64,000 nt of DNA from Streptomyces qinglanensis. GTDB lineage: Bacteria > Actinomycetota > Actinomycetes > Streptomycetales > Streptomycetaceae. Positions 35,962 through 46,194 of the stretch are shown one piece after another. Where the stretch lies: contig NZ_FOGO01000002.1 in NCBI RefSeq assembly GCF_900111245.1, positions 248,001 to 312,000 of the forward strand. Reading direction: 5' to 3'. The stretch's first letter is position 1. Every line of letters begins with the position of its first letter. The position numbers and the translations under genes were made by a program. The notes beneath the pieces are model-generated. The model saw only the letters and a list, made by a program, of their open reading frames with translations, was not told the origin of the DNA and did no database searches.

Positions 35962-37689
35962 ATGAGCGACGACGGCGCACAGGCGGCCGGCAACTACTTG
36001 GGCCGCATGGTCGGCGGGGGGCGCTTCCAGCTCCGTTCACTGCTCGGCGCCGGTGGGATGGCCTCCGTATATCTCGCCTACGACTCCGTGCTCGACCGGC
36101 AGGTCGCCGTCAAGACCCTGCACACCGAGCTCGGCCGGGAGCAGTCCTTCCGCGAGCGCTTCCGCCGCGAGGCGCAGTCGGTCGCCAAACTGACGCACAC
36201 CAACATCGTCTCGGTCTTCGACTCCGGCGAGGACGAGATCGACGGCGCGCTGGTGCCCTACATCGTCATGGAGTACGTCGAGGGCAAGCCGCTGCGCACG
36301 GTCCTGGACGAGGACATCGCGCAGTACGGCGCGATGCCCGCCGAGAAGGCGCTGAAGATCACCGGCGATGTGCTGGCGGCCCTCGAGGTCAGCCACGAGA
36401 TGGGCCTCGTGCACCGGGACATCAAGCCCGGCAACGTGATGCTCACCAAGCGCGGTGTGGTCAAGGTCATGGACTTCGGCATCGCCCGCGCCATGCAATC
36501 CGGTGTGACGTCCATGACACAGACCGGCATGGTCGTCGGCACCCCGCAGTACCTCTCCCCCGAGCAGGCCCTCGGCCGCGGGGTGGACGCCCGCTCCGAC
36601 CTGTACTCGGTCGGCATCATGCTCTTCGAGCTGCTCACCGGGCGGCTGCCCTTCGACGCGGACTCGCCGCTGGCCATCGCCTACGCGCACGTCCAGGAGG
36701 AGCCGCCCACGCCCTCCTCCATCAACCAGTCCATCCCCCCGGCCGTGGACGCGCTGGTCGCCCGGACCCTGAAGAAGAACCCCAACGAGCGCTTCCCCTC
36801 CGCCGAGGCCATGCACGACGAGGCCAACCGGATCGGCGGCTCCGGGGTCGCCTCCGGCGCCTCGCCGATCATCATCAGCGGCGGGCCGCCCGCCAACAGC
36901 GGTGCGGGGGTCGGACAGGCCGTCTTCCCGCCGGTCGACGCGAGCTCCCAGCCCCAGCAGGGCGGCGTGCAGACGCCCTACCAGCCGCAGGGACAGCCGG
37001 GGCAGCAGCCGGGGCCGTACAACAGCGGGGGCTTCGGGCCCTCCACCCCCCCGCCCCCCACCCAGACCTCCCCCGCGCCCGGCTACGGATACCCGCAGTC
37101 GTCCTACGGCAGCGGCGGCCCCGCCACCCCTCCGCCCTACACGATCAACGCCACCGGCTCCGGCCCGGGCAACGGCGGCTCGGGCAAGAAGCCGTCGGCC
37201 GGCGCCATGGCCGGGTACGGTCTGGCCGGCGTCGCCGTCATCGTCGCCCTGGTCTTCGTGATCATCGCCCTCACCGACAGCGGCGGGGGCGACCCCGATC
37301 CCAAGCCCACCGCCAAGCCGAGGTCCACCCAGAGCGCCGACCCCGCGGGCAGCTCCGGGGACAGCGGCGACGACGGCGGCTCGGACTCCGGCGGCTACAA
37401 GGGGCCGGACCCCAGCCGCACCATCGACTCCACCCGGTGCACCGACGCCACGAAGTCCTACAGCGACAAGAGCAAGGTCATGGTCCCCGAGCTGACCTAC
37501 AAGGACCTCACCTCGGTCAAGGCGTGCCTGCGCGCCGCCGGGTGGAAGCTCGGCGAGGTGACCACCGAGGACGAGAACGTCTGGGGCAAGAACACCGTCC
37601 TGGAGCAGACCCCGGACTACCTCGACGACTTCGACCCGGACAAGGACAAGATCGACCTGACCGTCTCCACGGGCCAGCCCGCGGACTGA
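35962..37689 (+). CDS. PASTA-containing transmembrane Ser/Thr protein kinase
   Basis: 575 aa. Kinase domain about residues 18-285 (LGAGGMASVYLAYD, AVKTLHTE, LVHRDIKPGNVML, DFGIARAMQ, VGTPQYLSPEQALG), a Pro/Gly/Gln/Ser-rich juxtamembrane linker, one transmembrane helix (about 415-438) and a single extracellular PASTA-like domain (about 505-573, VPELTYKDLTSVKACLRAAGWKLG). PASTA domains bind muropeptides or lipid II, so a role in cell-wall sensing is expected; PknB-type kinases usually have 3-5 PASTA copies, so one is short. The in-frame ATG at 35887 lacks a ribosome binding site; ATG 35962 has GGGGGAAG. Confidence 0.93.
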   Translation: MSDDGAQAAGNYLGRMVGGGRFQLRSLLGAGGMASVYLAYDSVLDRQVAVKTLHTELGREQSFRERFRREAQSVAKLTHTNIVSVFDSGEDEIDGALVPYIVMEYVEGKPLRTVLDEDIAQYGAMPAEKALKITGDVLAALEVSHEMGLVHRDIKPGNVMLTKRGVVKVMDFGIARAMQSGVTSMTQTGMVVGTPQYLSPEQALGRGVDARSDLYSVGIMLFELLTGRLPFDADSPLAIAYAHVQEEPPTPSSINQSIPPAVDALVARTLKKNPNERFPSAEAMHDEANRIGGSGVASGASPIIISGGPPANSGAGVGQAVFPPVDASSQPQQGGVQTPYQPQGQPGQQPGPYNSGGFGPSTPPPPTQTSPAPGYGYPQSSYGSGGPATPPPYTINATGSGPGNGGSGKKPSAGAMAGYGLAGVAVIVALVFVIIALTDSGGGDPDPKPTAKPRSTQSADPAGSSGDSGDDGGSDSGGYKGPDPSRTIDSTRCTDATKSYSDKSKVMVPELTYKDLTSVKACLRAAGWKLGEVTTEDENVWGKNTVLEQTPDYLDDFDPDKDKIDLTVSTGQPAD

Positions 37690-37783
37690 GGTCCGTCCGA
37701 AAGCCGTCCGAAGGGCCGTGGCCGCACGGCGGCTGCGCTTCACGGTCCCCGGGCCGCAGTCCGCACGGACTCGCCGCCTCCCC

Positions 37784-37815
37784 GTGCCCCCCGGGTGCCC
37801 GCACCCGGGGGGCAC
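37784..37815. terminator. Bidirectional terminator between the kinase and paaN genes
   Basis: Perfect 14-bp arms 37784-37797 and 37802-37815, 4-nt loop, between convergent genes. Reads as a terminator on both strands. Confidence 0.85.
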
Positions 37816-37820
37816 GCTCG

Positions 37821-39527
37821 TCAGTCCTCCGCCATCCGCCGCACCTCCACCACGCGGAACCGGCCCGAGACGAAGTCTCCGTCGCACAGTGTGCAGTTGG
37901 CCGCCGGATTGCCCCCGGAGCCGTGGAAGTCGCTGAAGGCGGCCGTCTGGTTGACGTAGACGCCCCCCGTGAGATTGAGCGAGAGCTGCGCGGGCTCGTC
38001 GAAGCACACCTCCTCCAACTGCCGCGCCACCTCGGAGGAGGTGGTGTATCCCGCGACCGTCATGGCGCCCTTGGACCGGAGCGTGTTGCGCAGTAGCTCC
38101 AGCGCGTCCTCCGTGGAGCCGACCGCCACCGCGAAGGAGACCGGGCCGAAGCACTCGTCCTGGTACGCGCCCTCGGACTCGGGCTCGGTGGCGTCCAGCT
38201 TGACGATCGCGGGAGTGCGCACCGTGGCGTCGGGGAACTCCGGGTTCTGCACCGTACGGGAGGCCAGGGCCACCTCGCCCAGCGAAGGCGCCGCCTCCAG
38301 CCGCGCCCGCACCTGCTCGTTGACCAGGGCGCCCAGCAGCGCGTTGGCCCGCGCGTCGTCGCCGAGCAGCTTGTCCACCGCGGCGGCCAGATCGGCCACC
38401 ACCTCGTCATAGCCCCTGGGCCCGGACTCGGTGGTGATGCCGGCCGCCGGGATCAGCAGATTCTGCGGCGTGGTGCACATCTGGCCGCTGTAGAGCGACA
38501 GCGAGAAGGCGAGATTGGCGAGCATGCCCTGGTAGTCGTCGGTGGAGTCGATGACGACCGTGTTGACACCGGCCTTCTCCGTGTGGACCCGCGCCTGGCG
38601 GGCGTGGGACTCCAGCCACTCGCCGAAGGCCGAGCCTCCGGTGTAGTCGATCACCCGGATCTCGGGCCGGACGGCCAGGTCCTTGGCGATGCCGTCGCCC
38701 TCCGCCTCGGCCGCCAGCGCCACCAGATCGGCGTCGAACCCCGCCTCCGCGAGGACCTCGCGGGCGATCCGCACCGTCAACGCGAGCGGGAGCACGGCCC
38801 GCGGATGCGGCTTGACCAGCACGGCGTTCCCGGTGGCGAGCGAGGCGAAGAACCCGGGGAAGCCGTTCCAGGTGGGGAAGGTGTTGCAGCCGATCAGCAG
38901 CGCGACGCCGCGCCCGGCGGGGGTGAACTCCTTGGTGACCCGCAGCGGATCGCGCTTGCCCTGCGGCTTCTCCCAGCTGACCCGCGCCGGGGTGCGCACC
39001 TGCTCCGCGTAGGCGTAGGCCACCGCCTCCATACCGCGGTCCTGCGCGTGCGGCCCGCCCGCCTGGAAGGCCATCATGAACGCCTGGCCGCTGGTGTGCA
39101 TCACAGCCTGCGCGAACTCGGGGGTGCGGGCGCTGATCCGCGCCAGGATCTCCAGGCACACCGCGGCGCGCACCTCGGCCCCGGCCTTCCGCCAGGCGGG
39201 CAGCCCGCCGCGCATGACCGGCAGCAGGGCGTCGACGGCTCCCTCGTCCATGCGCGGGTAGGAGATACCCAGCTCGGGCCCGTACGGCGACACCTCGGTG
39301 GCCACCCATTCGCCGGAGACCGGCTGGCCGGGCAGCTCGAAGCGGCTGCCGCACAGCGCGTCGAAGGCCGCCTTGCCCTGCTCGGCCGCGCCCTCGCCGT
39401 ACGCCTTCGGATGCTCGGGGTGCGGGGTCCAGAACTCCCTGCCCGCGATGGCTTCCAGCGCGCGGTCCAGGGTGGGGCGGTGGGTGTCGACGAGCTGGGC
39501 AGTGGTCGTTCCGATACCGGTGGTCAC
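37821..39527 (-). CDS. paaN: Phenylacetate degradation protein PaaN (aldehyde dehydrogenase family)
   Basis: 568 aa. Aldehyde dehydrogenase-type protein with TFPTWNGFPGFF, CTTPQNLL (catalytic Cys area), ECFGPVSFAVAVGST, and C-terminal NLTGGVYVNQTAAFSDFHGSGGN. It lacks the fused hydratase part of the longer PaaZ ring-opening enzymes, matching the actinobacterial PaaN. It should oxidise an aldehyde intermediate of aerobic phenylacetyl-CoA degradation. GTG start at 39527. Its promoter carries the PaaR-type operator at 39610-39627, linking it to the paaA operon 16 kb away. Divergent from the TetR gene. Confidence 0.88.
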   Translation of the reverse strand: MTTGIGTTTAQLVDTHRPTLDRALEAIAGREFWTPHPEHPKAYGEGAAEQGKAAFDALCGSRFELPGQPVSGEWVATEVSPYGPELGISYPRMDEGAVDALLPVMRGGLPAWRKAGAEVRAAVCLEILARISARTPEFAQAVMHTSGQAFMMAFQAGGPHAQDRGMEAVAYAYAEQVRTPARVSWEKPQGKRDPLRVTKEFTPAGRGVALLIGCNTFPTWNGFPGFFASLATGNAVLVKPHPRAVLPLALTVRIAREVLAEAGFDADLVALAAEAEGDGIAKDLAVRPEIRVIDYTGGSAFGEWLESHARQARVHTEKAGVNTVVIDSTDDYQGMLANLAFSLSLYSGQMCTTPQNLLIPAAGITTESGPRGYDEVVADLAAAVDKLLGDDARANALLGALVNEQVRARLEAAPSLGEVALASRTVQNPEFPDATVRTPAIVKLDATEPESEGAYQDECFGPVSFAVAVGSTEDALELLRNTLRSKGAMTVAGYTTSSEVARQLEEVCFDEPAQLSLNLTGGVYVNQTAAFSDFHGSGGNPAANCTLCDGDFVSGRFRVVEVRRMAED

Positions 39528-39601
39528 GCAGGACCAACTCCTCGCTGAGCTGGGACGGAATGCGGGTGGGCACGGCGTTGCCGGAGCCGCTCACCTGGTA
39601 G

Positions 39602-39631
39602 ATACTGCTACCGAACGATCGGTCGGTGCAA
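39602..39631 (-). promoter_or_regulatory. paaN promoter with PaaR-type operator
   Basis: TTGCAC (39626-39631) and CAGTAT (39602-39607, minus strand) are 18 bp apart. The operator ACCGAACGATCGGTCGGT (39610-39627) lies between the -35 and -10 boxes, so a TetR repressor would block polymerase. The first 14 bp match the ACCGNNCGNNCGGT core I recall for corynebacterial PaaR. Confidence 0.75.
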
Positions 39632-39742
39632 GGGGGCCCGGGAAGCTGTGGAAAACTCCGCTCGGCACCACGCGCGGGGCCCGGCGCCGCGGTCCGCACG
39701 GGCCGCCTCCCGGCGCCCGGCGGCACCGGGGGACGGCCCGGC

Positions 39743-39748
39743 TAGCAT
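39743..39748 (+). promoter_or_regulatory. Candidate -10 box of leaderless paaR transcript
   Basis: TAGCAT followed by 7 nt and ATG 39756, no ribosome binding site in between. Confidence 0.5.
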
Positions 39749-39755
39749 CGGCCGC

Positions 39756-40391
39756 ATGCCCACGGTCAAGCGCGACACCTACACGCCCGACTCGCTGCTC
39801 TCCGTCGCCGTGCGGGTGTTCAACGAGCGGGGCTACGACGGCACCTCGATGGAGCACCTGTCCCAGGCGGCCGGGATCTCCAAGTCGTCGATCTACCACC
39901 ACGTACGCGGCAAGGAAGAGCTGCTGCGCAGGGGGATAAGCCGGGCGCTCGACGAGCTGTTCGCGGTCCTGGAGGAGCCCCGGGCACGCGAGGGGCGGGC
40001 GGTGGAGCGGCTGGAGCACGTCACCCGCCGCACGGTCGAGGTGCTGCTGGCCGAGCTGCCGTACGTGACGCTGCTGCTGCGGGTGCGCGGGAACACCGAG
40101 ACGGAGGTCTGGGCGATGTCCCGGCGCCGCGAGTTCGACCAGCGGGTGGCCGAGCTGGTCAAGCAGGCGGCTGCGGACGGGGATCTGCGCTCCGACGTCG
40201 ACGCCCGGCTCGCGACCCGGCTGCTGTTCGGCATGATCAACTCGATTGCCGAGTGGTACCGCCCGGAACGCGCGGCGCACCCCGGCGGACCGGGCGGCCC
40301 GGCGCCCGAGGCAGGCGGCGCCGGCACCAGCAGTGCCGAGGTGGCCGAGGCCGTCGTGCGCACCGCCTTCGCCGGCCTGCGCACCGGCTGA
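39756..40391 (+). CDS. paaR: TetR-family regulator, PaaR candidate
   Basis: 211 aa. N-terminal HTH (YTPDSLLSVAVRVFNERGYDGTSMEHLSQAAGISKSSIYHHVRGKEELLRR, about residues 8-55) of the TetR type; the C-terminal ligand domain is helical and ends in a Gly/Pro/Ala-rich tail. The gene is divergent from paaN, and two identical 18-bp operators lie at the paaN and paaA promoters, so phenylacetyl-CoA is the expected ligand. It should repress both operons. Symbol assigned from this context, not from a sequence search. Start fixed by the leaderless box. Confidence 0.85.
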   Translation: MPTVKRDTYTPDSLLSVAVRVFNERGYDGTSMEHLSQAAGISKSSIYHHVRGKEELLRRGISRALDELFAVLEEPRAREGRAVERLEHVTRRTVEVLLAELPYVTLLLRVRGNTETEVWAMSRRREFDQRVAELVKQAAADGDLRSDVDARLATRLLFGMINSIAEWYRPERAAHPGGPGGPAPEAGGAGTSSAEVAEAVVRTAFAGLRTG

Positions 40392-40416
40392 GAGCCCGCG
40401 GGGCTACGGGCCCGGG

Positions 40417-40914
40417 CTACGGGCCCGACTCCAGGTCGGTCTCCTCGAAGACCAGCAGCGTGCGGGTGCTCAGCACCTCCGGCATGGACTGGATACGGGT
40501 CAGCACCAGGTCCCGCAGGGCCCGGTTGTCCGGGGTGTGCACCAGCAGCAGCACGTCGAAGTCCCCGCTGACCAGCGCAATGTGGGCCGCGCCCGGCAGC
40601 TCCCGGAGCTTCTCGCGGACGCTGCGCCAGGAGTCCTGGACGATCTTGAGGGTGATGTAGGCCGAGGCCCCGTGGCCCGCGCGCTCCTGGTCGACCCGGG
40701 CACTGAAGCCGCGGATCACACCGTCGTCGATCAGCCGGTTGATGCGCGCGTACGCGTTGGCGCGCGAGACGTGCACCCGCTCGGCGACCGACCGCACGGA
40801 CGCCCGGCCGTCCGCGCGCAGCAGCCGCAGGATGTCCCGGTCGACGGAGTCCAGCGGCCGGGCGGGAAGCCGGTGCCCGGCAGGCGGGTCCGTTTCCCCG
40901 GAGCCGTTGGCCAT
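40417..40914 (-). CDS. bkdR: AsnC/Lrp-family regulator next to the second BCKDH operon
   Basis: 165 aa. N-terminal HTH (DSVDRDILRLLRADGRASVRSVAERVHVSRANAYARINRLIDDGVIRGFSA, about residues 22-72) and a C-terminal RAM domain (VSGDFDVLLLVHTPDNRALRD, LVFEETDLE). The gene is divergent from the second BCKDH operon, the position of the AsnC-type regulator called bkdR in streptomycetes, from memory. It would sense a branched-chain amino acid or keto acid. ATG 40914 is chosen over 40950 and 40995 by the alignment of the HTH start; a GGTGA lies 5-6 nt upstream. Confidence 0.85.
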   Translation of the reverse strand: MANGSGETDPPAGHRLPARPLDSVDRDILRLLRADGRASVRSVAERVHVSRANAYARINRLIDDGVIRGFSARVDQERAGHGASAYITLKIVQDSWRSVREKLRELPGAAHIALVSGDFDVLLLVHTPDNRALRDLVLTRIQSMPEVLSTRTLLVFEETDLESGP

Positions 40915-41183
40915 CTGTTCACCCCGCACGGTCCTTCGCCTCCCCCGCATGGACACTCTGCGGACATCGAACGGTTTTGCGGGCCAGTTGTCCACAGGCA
41001 GAGGCCACCCGTAGCCAAAATGTGCCGTCGACCGAACAATCGGTAGGGGTGGCCCACTCGGTCACCGGCCCGGCCTGCCGGTGGTACGGCCATCGGCAGG
41101 CCGGCGCGCCAGAAGGCCGGCGCGCGCCGGGCACACCCGCAGCCCGCACGCGCCGCAGCCCGCCCCACGAGGAGGTGCTCGTC
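40915..41183. promoter_or_regulatory. Divergent regulatory region: AsnC regulator and second BCKDH operon
   Basis: 269 bp. Contains ACCGAACAATCGGT (41031-41044), one base off the PaaR-type core, itself flanked by an inverted GGCCACCC/GGGGTGGCC pair (41003-41054). A 9-bp perfect stem (41072-41080/41094-41102) and a second GC stem follow in the bkdF leader, with GGAGGT at about 41171-41176 before ATG 41184. Confidence 0.6.
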
Positions 41184-42379
41184 ATGACGGTCCTAGAGCA
41201 GCCAGGAACCTACGCCCCCGCCCCTCCCCCCTCGTGGCGCCCCCGCACCGAGGCCGCGCCGCTCCTGCCGGAGGCCGAGCCGTACCGCGTTCTGGGCACC
41301 CGGACGGCGGAACGTGAGGGCGGGGAGCAGACCGGTCCGGACGCGGGCCTGCTGCGTCGGCTGTACGCCGCCGTCGTGCAGGGGCGCCGGTTCAACGAGC
41401 AGGCCACCGCGCTGACCCGGCAGGGCAGACTGGCGGTCTATCCCTCCTCGCGGGGGCAGGAGGCGTGCCAGGTCGCCGCGGCGCTGGCGCTGCGTGCGGA
41501 GGACTGGCTCTTCCCCAGCTACCGCGACACCCTCGCCGCGGTGGCGCGCGGTCTGGACCCGGTCGAGGTGCTGTCGCTGCTGCGCGGCGACTGGCACCAC
41601 GGCTACGACTCGCCCGGCACCCGGGTCGCTCCGCTGTGCACCCCGCTGGCCACCCAGCTTCCGCACGCGGTCGGGCTGGCGCACGCCGCCCGGCTGAAGG
41701 GGGACCAGGTGGCGGCGCTCGCGCTGGTCGGCGACGGCGGCACCAGCGAGGGCGACTTCCACGAGGCGCTCAACTTCGCCGCCGTCTGGCAGGCACCCGC
41801 CGTCTTCCTGGTGCAGAACAACGGCTTCGCGATCTCCGTACCGCTGGCCAAGCAGACCGCGGCGCCCTCGCTGGCCCACAAGGCGGTCGGCTACGGCGTA
41901 CCGGGGCGGCTGGTGGACGGCAACGACGCGGTCGCGGTGCACGAGGTGCTGACCGAGGCGCTGGACCGCGCCCGGTCGGGCGGCGGCCCCACCCTCGTCG
42001 AGGCGGTCACCTACCGGCTGGAGGCGCACACCAACGCCGACGACGCGACCCGCTACCGCGCCGACGGCGAGGTCGAGGCGTGGCGGGCGCACGACCCGGT
42101 GACGCTCCTGGAGCGCGAGCTGCGCGACCGCGGGCTGCTGGACGAGGAGACCGTGCGGGAGGCCGAGGAGGCGGCCGAGCGGCAGGCGGCGGAGCTGCGC
42201 GAGCGGATGCACCAGGATCCGCAGCCGGACCCGATGGAGCTGTTCGCGCACGTCTACGCGGAACCGACACCGCAACTGCGCGAGCAGGCGGCGCAGTTGC
42301 GGGCCGAACTGGCCGCGGAGCACGAGGCGGCCGCCGCCGCACGACCCGCCGGGAACCCGGCCGCGGGGGAGGAGACCCG

Positions 42380-42383
<4 letters not shown>
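41184..42383 (+). CDS. bkdF: Branched-chain keto acid dehydrogenase E1-alpha, cluster 2
   Basis: 399 aa, the normal E1-alpha length without the Lys/Ala-rich tail of the other paralogue. TPP motif GDGGTSEGDFHEALNFAAVWQAPAVFLVQNNGFA and LFPSYRDTLAAVARGLD, family motifs for the alpha subunit. ATG 41184 follows AGGAGGTG by about 7 nt. It forms the alpha-2-beta-2 decarboxylase with the next gene product. Overlaps the E1-beta gene by 4 bp (ATGA). The bkdFGH names follow the S. avermitilis second cluster, from memory. Confidence 0.93.
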
Positions 42384-43467
<1,084 letters not shown>

Positions 43468-43468
<1 letters not shown>

Positions 43469-44982
43469 TGGGTGAGGTGCGCGAGTTCGCGCTGCCGGAC
43501 CTGGGCGAGGGGCTGACGGAGGCGACGATCGTCCGCTGGCTGGTCCCGGTGGGCGACACCGTGCGGGTGGACGAGCCGGTCGTCGAGGTCGAGACGGCCA
43601 AGGCACTCGTGGAGGTCCCCTGCCCCTTCGCGGGCGTGGTCACCTCGCACGCGGCCGACGAGGGGGCCGAGGTGGCCGTGGGCGCGCCGCTGGTCACCGT
43701 CGCGGTGAGCCCGGACGACGGTGTCTCCCGCCCGGGCGGCGGCGGATCCGCGGGGGCGCCCGACGAGCGGGGCGGACCGGGCAGTGGGGCGGACCGGGCG
43801 GGCGAGGCGGAACACGTCGGCGGCTCGGGCAATGTGCTGGTCGGCTACGGGACGGCGCAGGCGCCCGCCCGGCGGCCCCGGGCAGCCCTGCGACTGTCCG
43901 GGCTGTCCGGACCGGCGGGTACGGGAGCGCCCGACGCGCATCCCGGCGGACCCGGGGCGGGGGCAGGGGAGGAGTCCCGGTCCGGAGCCGACCGGGGCGC
44001 CCCCGCCCGCGGTGCGGACCGCACGGCGCCGGAACACCCCGCCGGGGGCGGACCGGCCGCCGCCGGACCGGTCCCGGTGATCTCTCCGCTCGTCCGCCGC
44101 CTGGCCCGCGAACACGGCCTGGATCTGCGCGCGATGACGGGCAGCGGTCCGGACGGGCTCATCCTGCGCGCGGACGTGGAACGCGCGGTGCACGCCGCAC
44201 CGCAGGTGCCTCCGCCGGAGACGCCCGCACCGGACGGCACCGGGCAGCCCGGCGGGCTCCGGGCCGCGGCTGCGCGGCGGGAGCGGCGCATTCCGCTGCG
44301 CGGCAGGCGCGGCACGGCGGCCGACCGGCTCGCGCGCAGCCGTGCGGAGATCCCGGACGCCAGTTGCTGGGTGGACGCCGACGCCACCGAACTGCTCGCC
44401 GCGCGCAAGGAGATGAACGCCGCGGCCGACAGCGTCCCGGCCGCGCCGCCGATCTCGCTGCTGGCCCTGCTGGGCCGGCTGTGCACCGCGGCGCTGGCGC
44501 GCTTCCCGGAGCTGAACTCGACGGTGGACACCGAGGCGCGCGAGATCGTCGTACTGCCCGAGGTGCATCTGGGGTTCGCCGCGCAGACGGACCGGGGTCT
44601 CGTCGTCCCGGTGGTGCGGGACGCGCACACACTGAGCGCCGAGCAGCTCACCGCGGAGCTGGCCCGGCTGACCGAGGCGGCCCGCGCCGGGACCCTCACC
44701 CCCGGCGAGCTGACCGGCGGCACGTTCACGCTGAACAACTACGGCGTGTTCGGTGTGGACGGCTCCACCCCGATCATCAACCACCCGGAGGCGGCGATGC
44801 TCGGCGTCGGCCGGATCGCCCGCAAGCCGTGGGTGGTCGGCGACGCGCTGGCCGTCCGCAGCGTCGTGCAGTTGTCCCTCACCTTCGACCACCGGGTGTG
44901 CGACGGCGGAACGGCGGGCGGCTTCCTGCGCCATGTCGCGGACTGCGTGGAGCGTCCGGCGAGGCTACTCCGTACGCTCTGA
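43468..44982 (+). CDS. bkdH: Branched-chain keto acid dehydrogenase E2, cluster 2
   Basis: 504 aa. Lipoyl domain with VETAKALVEVP, a long Gly/Ala/Pro/Arg linker, subunit-binding domain (SPLVRRLAREHGLDLRAMTGSGPDG) and catalytic domain with TFDHRVCDGGTAGGF. Same architecture as the cluster 1 paralogue but with a distinct, Arg-rich linker, so the two E2 cores are likely to assemble separately. The start shares one base with the E1-beta stop. The mobA-like gene begins 3 bp after the stop, so the operon may continue downstream. Confidence 0.93.
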
Positions 44983-44985
44983 GGC

Positions 44986-46194
44986 GTGACGCAGGCCCCA
45001 GAACCCTCCTCCGCAGCCGAACCGCCCGACGGCCGGCACCCCGCGGCGGGCGGTGCCGGACGCGAACACCGCGCGCCGGACACCGCCGACCGCCCGTACA
45101 CGGCCCTCGTCCTGGCGGGCGGCGGCGCGCGGCGGCTGGACGGGGCCGACAAACCCGCCGTCACGGTCGGCGGCCGCCCACTGCTCGACCGGGTGCTCAC
45201 GGCGTGCGGCGACGCGGCGGCCACCGTGGTGGTCGGCCCGCGCCGTCCGACGTGCCGACCGGTGCTGTGGGCCCGCGAGGAGCCGCCCGGCGGCGGCCCG
45301 CTCGCGGCCCTGCAGGCCGGTCTGGACGCGCTGCGGGCGGGCCCGGACGGGCTGCGGACGCGCCCTGGGACGGCCACCGGCGCGGGCACGGGCACCGGCA
45401 CCCGCACCCGCACCGGCACCGGCACCGGCACCGGCACCGGGCCGAGGGGAACCGGGCCGGAGAACGGGGCGGCCGGACGCGGACGGCCCGGCGGCCTCCC
45501 CTGGGGCGGCGGATCCGGTGAGGGGGATCCGGTGCTGGTCGTCTCCGCCGACCTGCCGTTCCTCTCGCCGGGTGCGGTGCGCACCCTGGTGTCCGTTCCG
45601 GATCGGGCCGAGGCCGCCGTCGCGTACGACGGCCGCGACCAACCGCTGCTGGCCGCCTACCGGGTGGACCCGCTGCGCCGCGAACTGGCCCTGTTGCGAA
45701 CCGAGTACGGTTCCCTGACGGGACTGCCGTTGCGGATGGTGCTCCAAGGGCTGATGCTGCACCGGGTGACCGCGCCCTCCGTCACCGCCGCCGCCCTCGA
45801 CTGCGACACCTGGGACGACATCGCCACAGCGAGGGCCCGCATCAGGGAGCATGAAACCGTGCTGGATGAATGGATCTCCGCGGTCAAGGCCGAGCTCGGC
45901 GTCGAGCTCGACATCGACACCTCAGCCCTGCTCGCTCTCGCCCGGGACGCGGCGCACGGCGTCGCGCGCCCCGCAGCACCGCTGACCACGTTCCTGGTGG
46001 GCTATGCAGCGGCGCAGGCGGGCAGTTCACCGCAGGACGTCGCGCGGGCGACGGAGGCGGCCGCCCGGCTCGCCCGGCGCTGGGCCGACGAGTCGGACGA
46101 CGACGCACCCGCGGGGGACGGCCCCGGGAACACCCCGGGAACACCCGCAGCGGACAGCCCCGACAGCCCCTCCGAGCAGACAGACGGCCGATGA
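44986..46194 (+). CDS. MobA-like nucleotidyltransferase fused to a DUF6457 domain
   Basis: 402 aa from GTG 44986. Residues about 40-290 are a MobA-type NTP transferase with LAGGGARRLDGADKPAV and ADLPFL; the chemistry would be GTP attachment to molybdopterin. An internal insertion made of a GGCACC hexanucleotide run encodes a Gly-Thr/Arg-Thr tract (about residues 132-152). Residues about 300-385 (LDEWISAVKAELGVELDIDTSALLALARDAAHGVARP) are a DUF6457 domain, otherwise usually a separate protein. The stop overlaps the moeA start by 4 bp, supporting a shared role in molybdenum cofactor synthesis. Confidence 0.85.
   Translation: MTQAPEPSSAAEPPDGRHPAAGGAGREHRAPDTADRPYTALVLAGGGARRLDGADKPAVTVGGRPLLDRVLTACGDAAATVVVGPRRPTCRPVLWAREEPPGGGPLAALQAGLDALRAGPDGLRTRPGTATGAGTGTGTRTRTGTGTGTGTGPRGTGPENGAAGRGRPGGLPWGGGSGEGDPVLVVSADLPFLSPGAVRTLVSVPDRAEAAVAYDGRDQPLLAAYRVDPLRRELALLRTEYGSLTGLPLRMVLQGLMLHRVTAPSVTAAALDCDTWDDIATARARIREHETVLDEWISAVKAELGVELDIDTSALLALARDAAHGVARPAAPLTTFLVGYAAAQAGSSPQDVARATEAAARLARRWADESDDDAPAGDGPGNTPGTPAADSPDSPSEQTDGR
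45384..45441 (+). repeat. GGCACC/GGCACG hexanucleotide run inside the mobA-like gene
   Basis: About nine 6-bp units encoding Gly-Thr and Arg-Thr dipeptides. In-frame, so it lengthens a loop without breaking the gene. Length variation between strains is likely. Confidence 0.85.
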
